DNA of 64,000 nt from UBA5603 sp964501315 (lineage in GTDB: Bacteria > Bacillota_I > Bacilli_A > Izemoplasmatales > Hujiaoplasmataceae): contig CAZCSO010000003.1 of assembly GCA_964501315.1 (NCBI GenBank), positions 39,055 through 103,054 on the forward strand. The letters are read 5' to 3'. Below the pieces are notes generated by a model. The model was given only the letters and a program-made list of their open reading frames with translations, did not search any database and had not been told where the DNA came from. Positions 8,801 to 17,918 of this stretch are shown here, in pieces; positions within the stretch are counted from its first letter, which is position 1; the number at the start of each line of letters is the position of its first letter. The position numbers and the translations under genes are program-made.

Positions 8801-11800
8801 GGAAGATTGTAACCTATGAATGTAAACGTAACGAGTTCAGGCTCAATATAATCAATGGTTACATACACAGTAAAACCATTTTGGTTGATGTAAACATCAT
8901 TTATCCTTAATGTCATCGTTTCATCAAGGTATAGATTGACATCTAGACTTGGAATGAAATAACCGTTTGATTGCAAATGGCCCATTACGATACTATTATC
9001 AATTGGCACCCCATTATAACGACTAACATCAAAATCGGGAACATCCGTTCCGGGGAATTCAAAATGGACGGTAATCATTTCCATGGGTACAGCTTCGAAA
9101 TAAAGTGTCGTGCCTGTAAGAATTTCGATATTATTATAATAGGGTTGTGTATGATCACTGTCCAAATACAGTCGGAAGTTCGAGTTTTCGTAACCTCCAA
9201 GGATATCTTGGGCATATTGGTAGACGGGAGTGTCGTAGAACATAGTATTGGTTTTCAATAGGAAATTCTGGTAAAGGTTGGTTTGAGTATCAAAAATAAC
9301 CGTCACGGTTATAAAATCATCTGGAATTACATCAACATAAACAGTCGTGTCTGATGAAATTTCTTTCTCAATGAAAAGATCAGTCATTTCAACGTTGGTA
9401 TAGTAATTAAAATTAAAATGATAATATCCACTAACAATGAAATCAATGAAATCATAGTAAAGTGATTGAGTATTAAAATAAACTGGATATTCGTACGAAC
9501 GGCTCATATCAGTGAAGAGACCATCGGGTGACACAAGCGTTAATGTGTACGGTTCGTTTATTTCATAGGTAATGTATAAGGTAATATCATCCATTAGTAA
9601 TCCACTGAACTCTGTCTCATAATTCTCGTCTAAGAAGACATTAAATGTGATCACTTGATAACCTTCTTGAGACTCAATGTAGCTGATGATGCTGTAGTGA
9701 TTTAAACTCGTCGGAGTCCATTCGGTTGATGAATAGGTGGGTAATCCAGATTGAAAGACATAAGTTACCGTTATTTCTTTTTGAACGAAACCGATGGCAT
9801 AAATATCGATGTCTTCAAGTATTTGTCCTCCATTGAATGAGGTTGTTAACCCTGAGTCCGTGTATAAATTAGAATCTATGAACAGATTACCTTTGAAAAC
9901 TTCGAATATTTCTTCAATGTTACAACCCGACACGATTTCGATATCATAGACGGTATAAGTGACCGCGTCGTAAGGTCTTATATGAAGATGAACCGTCACA
10001 AGTGGTAACATGGTTAGTTTGATATGATAAGTCAAGACAGTTCCGTCGAAATAACGATCATACGGAACGGTTGTCGCAAAATCGGATGTTTCGGAAATCG
10101 AGGTTAATTCGACACCATAATATGATTGGTTTAGGTAGGATAGAATTTGTTCTTCTACTCTTTTTGTATCTTTAAAAGGCGTTATAACTTCTTCTAGATA
10201 ATTGCCTTCTTCATCATAGAACATCAAAGTAACGTCTTGAATCGTACCGATTTTTACATAAACGGTGTAATTGTCATCTCCTATAATGACATTGACTTTA
10301 TTCGTGAACTCTGAATTCAAGTAGAAAGAATCAATAAATTCATTATCATTTAATTGGGCAGCTTCTATAACTGGTTCCATGACATCGCCCCAATATAGAT
10401 AAAGATTATCGAATTGAGCGATTGGATAATCGAGGATTACGGTATCGTTAAGAACGAATGAAATCGTGTAAACGATTCGATCAAGGACTTGAATATAGAT
10501 GGTTAAGTCGGAAGTCACGTCCGCATAGATATCATACGGCATGGTAAATTCTGCATCGAGATAGTACCCTTCGATATACTGATTGGTATCAATGTTCTCT
10601 TCTGGATTATAATAATAAGTAGCGACGTCCCCCGATTCCACTACGTTTGTAATGGTGCCTAATATTTCTTCAGATTGGTCTACGTATATAAATTGGATTG
10701 TATGAGTCTCGGCTTCCTTTAAGACGACACGAATGGTTTGATCTTCATATGCATCCGTTATCACCAGTGAGTCACCGATGGGTGATTCGTTATAGGTAAA
10801 GTAATCGAGATCATATCTATAAGGAATATAGTATTGGATTGTTTCAGCATTCAGCGTTGAATCTTTAATAACGGTGATTGTTATGGTTTGATTTTCGAAC
10901 GAAAGGGTAATCGGGAACATAATAACTTCGCCTCTCGTGGGATACAAGTCGTAATGTCCGGGAGGTAATGTTTCAACGTCAACGTAGAAACCTTCCATAT
11001 CTTGCCAATCACTAAGAATAAATCCTGGGTTTTGAATTTCTACTGCGGTAACAGAGGATAAATCGGTATAGATTATCGTTGTGGGGACAAAACCAAAGAA
11101 ATTATGCTTCTCAAGAAAACGAGGATATACTTCGTAGTAGACACCGTCTTTAATGAGTAAGGTTCGGCGTCCGCATTGTGTTAAGGCATCCGTGCTCAAA
11201 TCGTAATCCAACATGATAGAAGAGATATCATACAATTCGCTTCCACTCATAACATACAATTTGTTGGCATTCGATTCAACCGTGAAGTATTCGCTACTAT
11301 CATAGATTGCAACTGCTTTTTCGCCTTCTGGCAACCAATCTTGAGGTACTAATTGAATATCATCGACGTTATTCAATAAATAGACGTTGCCAAATGAGGT
11401 TAATAGTAATCCCATTTCGGTAAATGAAACGATGGTTTCGTTCGGGGCTAAATCATATTGAAGGTCATAATCAGTATCGTTAAAATAAGAGCGAACACGC
11501 CCTGATTCAGTAACTAAAAAATAACCCGAATGCGGTTCCATGTAGAAGAAAACAATATTCTCAGGTGTTTCAAGAAGGGTTGATACATCAAAGAATATAG
11601 CACCATCATCAACCATTCCTGGAATAAAAGGGGCGAAGCTTGATTGAAGTACAAATGCGCGACTATTAGTCAGGTAATATACACCAAAGTCGGCGTAGTC
11701 ATTCACATAATCGTGTTTAAAAGTTTCGCCTTCTAGCAAATTGAACTCATTAGTCACGTTAAATGGCGTTGGGTATTGGTAATTAACACCGTTAACTGCA

Positions 11801-12867
11801 AAGTCTCCCCAGAAGAAAACGCGTTCTTCACTGGTCGAAACCAAGATGGATTGGTAAGTAATTACAGCGCTGGTTATCTGTTCGCCCGTCTGTAAGGAAA
11901 GAACAGAAGTTAAATCAACGGTTCCATACAGTTCGTTAGGCATTACGGCGTTCGCTAGTAAATTCGATTCATTCAAACCAAATAGCAACGCTCGATCTTG
12001 ATTGGTCACCACAATTACATGATGTTCATTTACGTCGATGACGCGATCGATTACTTCATTGAGATTCAATTCCATGAAGTAATTCAAATCATAATAGACC
12101 GTCTCTTGTTGCTGGCTACCTGTATAATTATAGTAATTATCAAACATACTTAAACCAGCTAAATCATAACTGTATAAATGACCATCGGTTGTGAAAACAA
12201 AATCAGAATAATACTCAGCAATCGATAATTCTTGGATTTGATGGTAAGTTATGGTTATAAATTCAGGCGTCTGAATATAAAAAGTTAAGGAATCGGTAAT
12301 GACAGTTGAATAAGAGATAGATTGAGTGAATTCTAAATCACTGAAGATACCTCCAACGTAACTCATGATTTCGGTATCCAATGACGCAATGATATCAGCG
12401 ACCGTGGTTCCATAATTAACTTGGAGCGCTAGGGTCGTACCATCAGCAAATATGAGATTGACAGGAACTTGAATGACGCTCCATTTTGCGTAAAGAGTGG
12501 TACTTGCTGTTATAGGGTTCGAAAAGTTGAAAGGAAGAGTCAAATTCGCATCCGTATACCAACCGACAAGTTGGTAACCCACCCGAGTGGTTTGGGGCTG
12601 GGCTATAACCGTTCCATATGGAAATGTAATATCATTTATCTCAATTCCTCCATTTTCGATAAAGGTCAGCGTTACACCTTGTACAATTGTAGTCGAAGAG
12701 CTTAGACCAGTATCAGAATTTGAAGTTGTTGTCGTTGTCGTCGTCGTTGTTTCAGTAAGAGGTGGTAAGTCGGTTGAGATGGAGCTGATTGCTCCAAATA
12801 AATCACAACCGCTGAGCGTCAATACAAGCAGCATAAAAAAAAGCAGACGAATAATTCGAGTCTTCAT
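5809..12867 (-). CDS. Giant surface lipoprotein with RCC1-like domain and more than 20 InlB/Flg_new-type repeats
   Basis: A 2352-residue predicted lipoprotein. The signal peptide ends in the lipobox LSGC (Cys21), followed by a Thr-rich linker at about residues 39-58. The next module (about 70-132: GWYTDANLTLPFNF...TTLYAKW) is a classic Listeria-Bacteroides/InlB B repeat. A region at about residues 210-600 resembles RCC1 propeller blades (HVIVVTNQDRALLFG, SVITYQSILVSTSEERVFFWGD). From about residue 600 to the end there are more than 20 diverged repeat modules of 75-90 residues, each ending in a T-x-Y-V-x strand with a preceding Y-x-D-x-x-M/L-T-x-P motif. Nine consecutive modules are duplicated at a constant offset near 2.09 kb. 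The start has an ideal AGGAGG. It is probably anchored to the outer membrane leaflet and extends outward as an adhesin or binding protein; the ligand is unknown. No LPXTG or other anchor is present. Confidence 0.85.
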   Translation of the reverse strand: MKTRIIRLLFFMLLVLTLSGCDLFGAISSISTDLPPLTETTTTTTTTTSNSDTGLSSSTTIVQGVTLTFIENGGIEINDITFPYGTVIAQPQTTRVGYQLVGWYTDANLTLPFNFSNPITASTTLYAKWSVIQVPVNLIFADGTTLALQVNYGTTVADIIASLDTEIMSYVGGIFSDLEFTQSISYSTVITDSLTFYIQTPEFITITYHQIQELSIAEYYSDFVFTTDGHLYSYDLAGLSMFDNYYNYTGSQQQETVYYDLNYFMELNLNEVIDRVIDVNEHHVIVVTNQDRALLFGLNESNLLANAVMPNELYGTVDLTSVLSLQTGEQITSAVITYQSILVSTSEERVFFWGDFAVNGVNYQYPTPFNVTNEFNLLEGETFKHDYVNDYADFGVYYLTNSRAFVLQSSFAPFIPGMVDDGAIFFDVSTLLETPENIVFFYMEPHSGYFLVTESGRVRSYFNDTDYDLQYDLAPNETIVSFTEMGLLLTSFGNVYLLNNVDDIQLVPQDWLPEGEKAVAIYDSSEYFTVESNANKLYVMSGSELYDISSIMLDYDLSTDALTQCGRRTLLIKDGVYYEVYPRFLEKHNFFGFVPTTIIYTDLSSVTAVEIQNPGFILSDWQDMEGFYVDVETLPPGHYDLYPTRGEVIMFPITLSFENQTITITVIKDSTLNAETIQYYIPYRYDLDYFTYNESPIGDSLVITDAYEDQTIRVVLKEAETHTIQFIYVDQSEEILGTITNVVESGDVATYYYNPEENIDTNQYIEGYYLDAEFTMPYDIYADVTSDLTIYIQVLDRIVYTISFVLNDTVILDYPIAQFDNLYLYWGDVMEPVIEAAQLNDNEFIDSFYLNSEFTNKVNVIIGDDNYTVYVKIGTIQDVTLMFYDEEGNYLEEVITPFKDTKRVEEQILSYLNQSYYGVELTSISETSDFATTVPYDRYFDGTVLTYHIKLTMLPLVTVHLHIRPYDAVTYTVYDIEIVSGCNIEEIFEVFKGNLFIDSNLYTDSGLTTSFNGGQILEDIDIYAIGFVQKEITVTYVFQSGLPTYSSTEWTPTSLNHYSIISYIESQEGYQVITFNVFLDENYETEFSGLLMDDITLYITYEINEPYTLTLVSPDGLFTDMSRSYEYPVYFNTQSLYYDFIDFIVSGYYHFNFNYYTNVEMTDLFIEKEISSDTTVYVDVIPDDFITVTVIFDTQTNLYQNFLLKTNTMFYDTPVYQYAQDILGGYENSNFRLYLDSDHTQPYYNNIEILTGTTLYFEAVPMEMITVHFEFPGTDVPDFDVSRYNGVPIDNSIVMGHLQSNGYFIPSLDVNLYLDETMTLRINDVYINQNGFTVYVTIDYIEPELVTFTFIGYNLPDMIYEIYPYYGISDQFYQDIDNEMSGYSYYFEIFIDNELTKSYNQYSSQRGSTLYVLLGYYSNIEHTITLTSPEFGSYEMIATEGDALRASWVIDYYYSMIDWPYDVTISGIYSDEAMTTKVTYVSGNFDQTIYVDAHHLQTFTLTLNLGGLGVYTMPIIEQDYLLRNTISYYLWNGCNLSTDYSFAYYTNPEMTEPYDDIDRISSDIMLYVNVMERITSYVNYYLEDGTYLASAQYDMFTSLSFFRNIGYDIRGRFFGYYMGQVSTQPDFSDSLDHEMLFDGSVTTYYVKIIEYELIPVELNLIHPVTNVVETITIMVHSSYYVYEEIQRLDSIVLSSDIYLDPTLFINFGDRIYEPVEVYAQGYVRQEVTLTLHFKSGINSFIFTQFSDESIPIESLRSYIWNYDQGEITQLRFYTDSSYSIAFNGVIVSDMTLYVDYQLLEPYTLTLVSTDGLFADQSITLGYSQWLESFYIYDFFMSNFLIGFNPSQFEFFYDVEMTSEFVAQEYNTSMTIYVKANLDAFFSVTVLFENAPIQEKVFIVADGYEFYGYYIEYYLSYNFGEIPNTIYRYYADADHTQPYYFTAITSDTTLYFYAEPLPHSTIQFVFIDSVVPTFEVDYYGGCSLTKELLMGELASYGWLYPEYEIHYYADAELTEKIDYEWINLDNKTIYVTLIAAEPITLTIHYSGIDLDSRTYTVYSGSNLPIEVFLDIDQLIEENWSLYLYTDPELTMSFYGDQYPESNEIYAKIIIQKDINITFVFPDISEQSTIYMFHEVTLEEVSKNVNGIYDSNWIIHISGVGIPNFYLDEALTLPIDYSYLIDHSMTLYVTFNSSDFHIMTVQMTGDYTGTTYILVDDTSVSLSYLLSLKISNLLMNDVLVEGIFYVDEAMTQPFSELTIVTDDITLYGSTIIKERIFVDAFFLNPTYVSYHLSNWDEVTNIEINLIDYLVICCGLSYSEISDLVFYTDPDGINEYTSDTATESITLYVDVILVS
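6050..10480 (-). repeat. Nine-module superrepeat duplicated inside the giant lipoprotein (offset about 2.09 kb)
   Basis: The order of module endings in the first copy (LTIYIQV, YTVYVKI, LTYHIKL, IDIYAIG, ITLYITY, TTVYVDV, TTLYFEA, FTVYVTI, STLYVLL) is matched by the second (QTIYVDA, IMLYVNV, TTYYVKI, VEVYAQG, MTLYVDY, MTIYVKA, TTLYFYA, KTIYVTL, NEIYAKI). Landmark pairs are EPYTLTLVSPDGLF with EPYTLTLVSTDGLF, and SDHTQPYY with ADHTQPYY. All lie about 2.09 kb apart in DNA. Confidence 0.8.
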
Positions 12868-13060
12868 TGTTTCCTCCTAATAACCGTAGTTTATTTAATA
12901 AAAATATGATTACTATGTCATATTTGAAAGTACACAAGATGAATATTCTTTTCTGCTTTTTTATTAGTTAATTATCTTTAAACTAGTATTTTTATCATTA
13001 TTTTATCATAGATTATAGAATGTGAAAAGTAATGTTCGATTTTTATCGATGAAATGAAAA

Positions 13061-13082
13061 CTTTCATTGGTAAAAATGAAAG
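13061..13082. promoter_or_regulatory. Operator copy 1: CTTTCAT-N8-ATGAAAG
   Basis: Perfect 7-bp inverted arms (13061-13067, 13076-13082) with an 8-nt spacer, in the 420-bp divergent region between the giant lipoprotein and nrdJ. It overlaps another palindrome, AATGAAA-AC-TTTCATT (13053-13068). It has the same architecture as the copy at 13207. The rest of 12868-13287 is AT-rich non-coding DNA. Confidence 0.6.
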
Positions 13083-13206
13083 CGTGAACCGTTTGTAAAA
13101 ACAAAAAACTGTTGTTATAATTAGAAATAACATAAAATTGAGAAATTATGATTAGTAAAAATAGTTCATTGCTGTTTATCGATAATTTTTATTTTTATGA
13201 AAATCA

Positions 13207-13228
13207 CTTTCATACTTGTGTATGAAAG
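13207..13228. promoter_or_regulatory. Operator copy 2: CTTTCAT-N8-ATGAAAG overlapping the nrdJ -35
   Basis: The arms at 13207-13213 and 13222-13228 are identical in sequence and spacing to copy 1. They extend to 10-bp arms (13206-13215, 13220-13229). The spacer holds the -35 candidate TTGTGT (13216-13221), 16 bp from a TATAAT at 13238-13243, so a bound regulator would block the nrdJ promoter. It is not a recognisable NrdR box. Confidence 0.65.
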
Positions 13229-13287
13229 TAATATGAGTATAATGGAACTATCCCACAAAAAATACCAAGTAAAGGAAGAGATGACTC

Positions 13288-15804
13288 ATGCATACCTATC
13301 AACCTCAACTAGTAGAAAAATTAAATCGAGACATTGCGGCCTATTTCCCGCATTTATTTTTGATTGACGGCACTATGAACAAGACTTTCGAGGGCGTATC
13401 TCGATTGGTCATGTTGGATCGTTACACCCAAAAAGACATTAATCATATTACGCTTGGTATTGGCGATTTGGTTGTATGCATCGTCAAGGATGATCCAAAG
13501 TTTCCATCGAGAGGCATTGGGTATATCCGCTCAATTCTTGAAGACCGTGTTTCAATTGAGTTAGAAGATGAATATGTAAGCATTGCGAATGACAGGTTGC
13601 CGGACGGCACCATTCTTCGTTCAATCAATTCAGTTGATAAACCGATGGAACTGTTTTACGAACAAATTGCCATGCGGGTTGCTAGCAATCTTGGTGCGGG
13701 CGAAACGGTTGAACACTTCCGTGATTTTTACCGAGAAATATCGGAGATGAACTTAGTTCCAGCCGGCAGAGTCTTGTTTGGGGCGGGTTCTCAAAGTGCG
13801 GTCACCTATTTCAATTGTTTTGTTATGCCGTTTATCAAAGATTCACGTGTCGGTATCAGCGAACATCGGCAACAAGTCATGGAGATCATGAGTCGAGGCG
13901 GTGGCGTCGGGACGAATGGATCGACGTTACGTCCCAAAAACTCATTGGCCAAAGGCGTCAATGGGAAATCATCAGGTGCAGTTAGTTGGCTCCAAGATTT
14001 GTCACAACTGACCAATCTCGTCGAGCAAGGCGGCTCTCGTCGCGGGGCGCAAATGATTATGATGGCTTCTTGGCATCCCGATATCATTGAATTCATCATC
14101 TCCAAGATGCAAAATCCAAAAATTCTACAGTTTTTAATTAATACGATTGATGACGAAGATATCGTTAAAGAAGCGAAAGAGAAACTTCATTTTATCCCGC
14201 TCACCGATGACGAAGTCGAAATGTATGAAACCTTAAAGGAAACGGAATTAGCCAATCCCGGAACGTTGAAACCGTCGGTGTATGACAAGGTTAAAGAACT
14301 ATTGTTAAACGGCGGCCGTTACGAAGTCAAAAACCCCGAATACTTTAATGGTGCGAACATTTCCGTCGCCATAACGAAGGAATTTATGGAAGCGGTCGAG
14401 AAAGACACGCTTTATAATTTACGCTATCCCGATATTGACCATTATACGCAAGGTGAAAAAGCTGCTTATGACGAAAAATGGCACGATGTTGGCGATGTTC
14501 GTGAATGGGAAAAATTAGGCTATGGCATTCGTGTCTATAAAACGATTCGTGCCCGTGACTTATGGAACCTCATTAACATCTGCGCAACGTATTCGGCCGA
14601 ACCCGGTATATTCTTTATTGATAACGCCAACGACATGACCAATGCCAAAGGATACAACCAGAAAGTCGTTTCTACCAATCCGTGTGGAGAACAACCGCTC
14701 GCACCGTATTCGGTATGTAATTTGGCTGCGATCAATTTGGCTAACATGGTTGATTTTGAAAACAACGACGTTAATTGGCAAAAACTTGAAACGACCATTC
14801 GTGTGAGTGTTCGGATGCAAGACAACGTTATCGATAAAACAACTTATTTCCTCGATCAAAACAAAAAACAAGCCACGGGCGAACGTCGTGTTGGACTGGG
14901 CATCATGGGCTTGCATGATCTGATGATATATTGTAACTATCGATATGGTAGCAGAAAAGGCAATGAATTTGTCGACAAATTGATGAAGTTCATCGCCGTC
15001 AATGCGTATCAAACATCCATTGATTTGGCAAAAGAAAAAGGGAGTTTCCCCTTCTTGGAACAATACGGATCTCGTCAGAAATTCATCGAATCGGGATACA
15101 TGCGAAAAATGCCGAAAGAAATTCGTGATGGAGTATTACAATATGGTATCCGCAATTCACATTTGTTGACCATCGCCCCAACGGGTTCAACCGGCACGAT
15201 GGTAGGGGTTTCGACGGGACTTGAACCGTATTTCGCCTTCAAGTATTTCCGAAGCGGTCGCTTAGGTAAATTTATGGAAGTCGATGCACCCATTATCGAA
15301 CATTATTTGAATCGGTATCCGGATTATCGTGGAAAACCTCTTCCCAATGTGTTTGTTTCAGCGATGGAGTTAAAAGCCGAAGAACACGCTGCGGTTCAAT
15401 GCATTATCCAACGTTGGGTTGATTCGTCGATATCTAAAACCGTTAATGCTCCGAAAGGGTACAGCGTCGAACAAGTTGAAGAACTCTATATGTACTTATA
15501 CAAACACGGAGCTAAAGGTGGTACGGTTTATGTCGATGGTAGCCGCGATACTCAAGTCTTGACGTTAAGAAAAGACGAAGCACCGGCTGTTCAATTAGAC
15601 TTTGAAGATATGGGCGTCAACGTTGAAACAATCCCAGTCGTTAAAGAATCCGAATCGCAAATTCACTTACGAAGCAAAGCAGGTAAAAACATCGGAGTGG
15701 AAATCGGCGATATTTGTCCTATTTGCTTACAAGGCACGGTAGAAGATATCGGTGGTTGCCATACGTGTTCTAATTGTAATGCACAATTGAAATGTGGCTT
15801 ATAA
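13288..15804 (+). CDS. nrdJ: Adenosylcobalamin-dependent (class II) ribonucleotide reductase
   Basis: An 838-residue class II RNR that reduces ribonucleotides to deoxyribonucleotides using adenosylcobalamin, independent of oxygen. Visible motifs are the first redox Cys in TYFNCFVM (Cys177), the Gly-rich substrate loop RGGGVGTNGS, the active-site N-P-C-G-E segment (464-468; Cys466 is the thiyl position, with conserved Asn and Glu either side), and the partner Cys in YSVCNLAAINLANM. A C-terminal four-to-six Cys tail (CPIC...CHTCSNCNAQLKCGL) resembles the Zn-ribbon or redox-shuttle end found in long NrdJ proteins. There is no ATP-cone. The start follows AAGGAAGAG. It is a single-gene unit under a promoter overlapped by an inverted-repeat operator. 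The window also encodes class III NrdDG. Confidence 0.95.
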   Translation: MHTYQPQLVEKLNRDIAAYFPHLFLIDGTMNKTFEGVSRLVMLDRYTQKDINHITLGIGDLVVCIVKDDPKFPSRGIGYIRSILEDRVSIELEDEYVSIANDRLPDGTILRSINSVDKPMELFYEQIAMRVASNLGAGETVEHFRDFYREISEMNLVPAGRVLFGAGSQSAVTYFNCFVMPFIKDSRVGISEHRQQVMEIMSRGGGVGTNGSTLRPKNSLAKGVNGKSSGAVSWLQDLSQLTNLVEQGGSRRGAQMIMMASWHPDIIEFIISKMQNPKILQFLINTIDDEDIVKEAKEKLHFIPLTDDEVEMYETLKETELANPGTLKPSVYDKVKELLLNGGRYEVKNPEYFNGANISVAITKEFMEAVEKDTLYNLRYPDIDHYTQGEKAAYDEKWHDVGDVREWEKLGYGIRVYKTIRARDLWNLINICATYSAEPGIFFIDNANDMTNAKGYNQKVVSTNPCGEQPLAPYSVCNLAAINLANMVDFENNDVNWQKLETTIRVSVRMQDNVIDKTTYFLDQNKKQATGERRVGLGIMGLHDLMIYCNYRYGSRKGNEFVDKLMKFIAVNAYQTSIDLAKEKGSFPFLEQYGSRQKFIESGYMRKMPKEIRDGVLQYGIRNSHLLTIAPTGSTGTMVGVSTGLEPYFAFKYFRSGRLGKFMEVDAPIIEHYLNRYPDYRGKPLPNVFVSAMELKAEEHAAVQCIIQRWVDSSISKTVNAPKGYSVEQVEELYMYLYKHGAKGGTVYVDGSRDTQVLTLRKDEAPAVQLDFEDMGVNVETIPVVKESESQIHLRSKAGKNIGVEIGDICPICLQGTVEDIGGCHTCSNCNAQLKCGL

Positions 15805-15810
15805 AAATCA

Positions 15811-15836
15811 AAGAGGACTGTTTAGTCCTCTTTTTT
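15811..15836 (+). terminator. Terminator of nrdJ
   Basis: AAGAGGACT (15811-15819) pairs with AGTCCTCTT (15824-15832) around GTTT and runs into T's. Its right arm forms the last codons of the convergent GGDEF-EAL gene. Confidence 0.85.
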
Positions 15837-17834
15837 CGTGATTTTCTTTTCTAATAAATGATTTACTTGGGCAATCGGAAGCGGTTTGCTCATGAGATAA
15901 CCTTGTCCGAGATGGCAATTATTTTTAAGTAAGTAGTCGTACTGATCTTGATTTTCAATTCCTTCCGCCACTAATTGGTAATGCAAACTGTTGACGAGTT
16001 CAATGACCGAACGAATGATCAATTCGTCCTTGCCCTTATTTTCAATTTGACTAATGAAGCTTCGGTCAAGTTTAACGTAATCAACAGGTAAAGCTTTCAG
16101 GTGAGTGAGCGAAGAATAACCCGTACCGAAATCGTCAAGCGCAATTTGAACACCTAAACTCTTTAGCGCATGAACGCGAGCGATAACTTGATTCAAGTCA
16201 GAGATTAACGCCGTTTCGGTAATTTCGATAACAATCCGACTTAAGTCACCTTTGTATGATTTTAACTGTTTTTCGATTGTCTTGAAACTGACTTCGCTAA
16301 TCAATGATTTGCTTGAAAGATTGATAGATACCTTGAATTGACGATAACCGGCTTCGTTCCATCGTTTTATTTGTGATAACGCTGCTTCAAAAACCCATCG
16401 TTCGATTGCAAAGATCTGACCGGTTTCTTCCGCAAACGGAATAAATTCAGCGGGGGAAATATAGCCACGAGTGGCTTCGTTCCATCGTAATAGCGCTTCA
16501 AAACTATGGATTTCTTGTGTCGTTAAGTCAAATACGGGTTGGAAAAAGAGTTCAAACTGAGAGGAATCGATGGCGTTTTGTAATTTTTTAGCCATTTCAA
16601 TATGGTAAAGATTGTTTTGTTCAATGGTTTCTTCGTAAAACATCGTTCGGTCTTTGCCTTCACGCTTAGAAGCATACATGGCAATATCGGCGTTTTTCGT
16701 TAAGGTCGTGACGTCATTTCCATTTTCGTAGGCAATGACGACACCGGCACTGATGGAGATGTAGAAATTATGATTGTAAATGTACCAGGTTTTTCCGGCT
16801 TCCTTTTTGAATTTGTCCAGCATGTCAAACACTTGCGAACGGTCTTTATAAGAATCGATGATAATTCCAAATTCATCGCCGCCGAGACGAGCGAGAAAAT
16901 CTTTTTTGCGAATGGATTTTCTGAGGCAAGTGGCAAGATACTTCAATAATTCATCACCGACATGGTGACCCAACGAATCATTGACGTATTTAAAGTTATC
17001 CAAATCCAAATAAATAAGGGCAAAGGGCATTTTCTTATCTAATCGTGTTTGAATGGCTTCGACAATTGCGACACGATTATTGAGGCCGGTCAATGAATCC
17101 GTATAGGCAAGGCCTTTTAATGTATTTTCTGCCAATCGACGTTTTGTAATATCAACGCCAAAGGAAACGTATTCGTTTTCTTCATGAGTTTTAGACAAAG
17201 TTCCGCTATTCCAAATGATATAGAGTTTTTGACCTTTTGAATCGACGAGTTCGGTCTCGTAGTTCATCAAATGTCCCTCTACTTGAAGGTGTTTGAAAAC
17301 TTGGCTGAGATTGGCGACGTTTTCGTTGTTCATGAAGGCTTTATCCCATTGATTGACGAGCGGAAAATCGGATGGATAACCGAGAACTTCAAACGTATAA
17401 GGGTTCACGGATTTTAACGCGCCTTGATTGTCCCATATGACAATCATGACGGGAGCCATTTCGATAATCTCATGGGTGATGACGGTTTGAATATGCAAGG
17501 CTTCCTCAGTGGATGATAGAATGGTTTTTGTTTTCATCATATCGTCGATGGCTTCGTTGATTAAGTCCATTCTGCGCTTGACAATGATGAAAATAAACAC
17601 AACGGTTAATAATACGAAGAGCCATCCTTTGTAGGTCTGAATCTCTTTATAAAGGTGATCATCTTGGATTAACCAACCCAACAAAGAATCGGTACCAATT
17701 ATCCATAAAAAACCAAAAACACTGTACCAAAATACAATGATCAGAGATTCCACAGTTGTATTGATTCGTTGATTCTTTTCAAAAAAGGATTTGATACCGA
17801 GTCGATGGCTTCTAGTGGTTTTATCTTTTTTCAT
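15822..17834 (-). CDS. Membrane-anchored PAS-GGDEF-EAL c-di-GMP turnover protein
   Basis: About 670 residues. Two N-terminal membrane segments (SLIIVFWYSVFGFLWIIG and GWLFVLLTVVFIFIIV) precede a PAS domain (about 115-235), then GGDEF (about 240-400) with an intact active site RLGGDEFGIII. A full EAL domain (about 410-665) follows, with EALLRW, IEITETAL, DDFGTGYSSL, VDYVKLDRSF, VAEGIEN and GQGYLMSKPLP. Both diguanylate cyclase and phosphodiesterase motifs are intact, so it could make or degrade c-di-GMP. Start choice: a GTG at 17846 is possible, but GTGAGG lies 6 nt before the ATG at 17834, so I use the ATG. It converges on nrdJ. Confidence 0.9.
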   Translation of the reverse strand: MKKDKTTRSHRLGIKSFFEKNQRINTTVESLIIVFWYSVFGFLWIIGTDSLLGWLIQDDHLYKEIQTYKGWLFVLLTVVFIFIIVKRRMDLINEAIDDMMKTKTILSSTEEALHIQTVITHEIIEMAPVMIVIWDNQGALKSVNPYTFEVLGYPSDFPLVNQWDKAFMNNENVANLSQVFKHLQVEGHLMNYETELVDSKGQKLYIIWNSGTLSKTHEENEYVSFGVDITKRRLAENTLKGLAYTDSLTGLNNRVAIVEAIQTRLDKKMPFALIYLDLDNFKYVNDSLGHHVGDELLKYLATCLRKSIRKKDFLARLGGDEFGIIIDSYKDRSQVFDMLDKFKKEAGKTWYIYNHNFYISISAGVVIAYENGNDVTTLTKNADIAMYASKREGKDRTMFYEETIEQNNLYHIEMAKKLQNAIDSSQFELFFQPVFDLTTQEIHSFEALLRWNEATRGYISPAEFIPFAEETGQIFAIERWVFEAALSQIKRWNEAGYRQFKVSINLSSKSLISEVSFKTIEKQLKSYKGDLSRIVIEITETALISDLNQVIARVHALKSLGVQIALDDFGTGYSSLTHLKALPVDYVKLDRSFISQIENKGKDELIIRSVIELVNSLHYQLVAEGIENQDQYDYLLKNNCHLGQGYLMSKPLPIAQVNHLLEKKITKKED

Positions 17835-17918
17835 AAAAAACCTCACATGGATGAATTAACATGAAAGCAACATCATTCTTTAGTATCATTATACTCGATA
17901 GTGTGATTATTGTCTATT

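Noticed and set aside
12587..12880. Frames with long Val runs opposite the lipoprotein Thr linker
   Set aside because: Antisense shadow of the poly-Thr codons of the giant lipoprotein.
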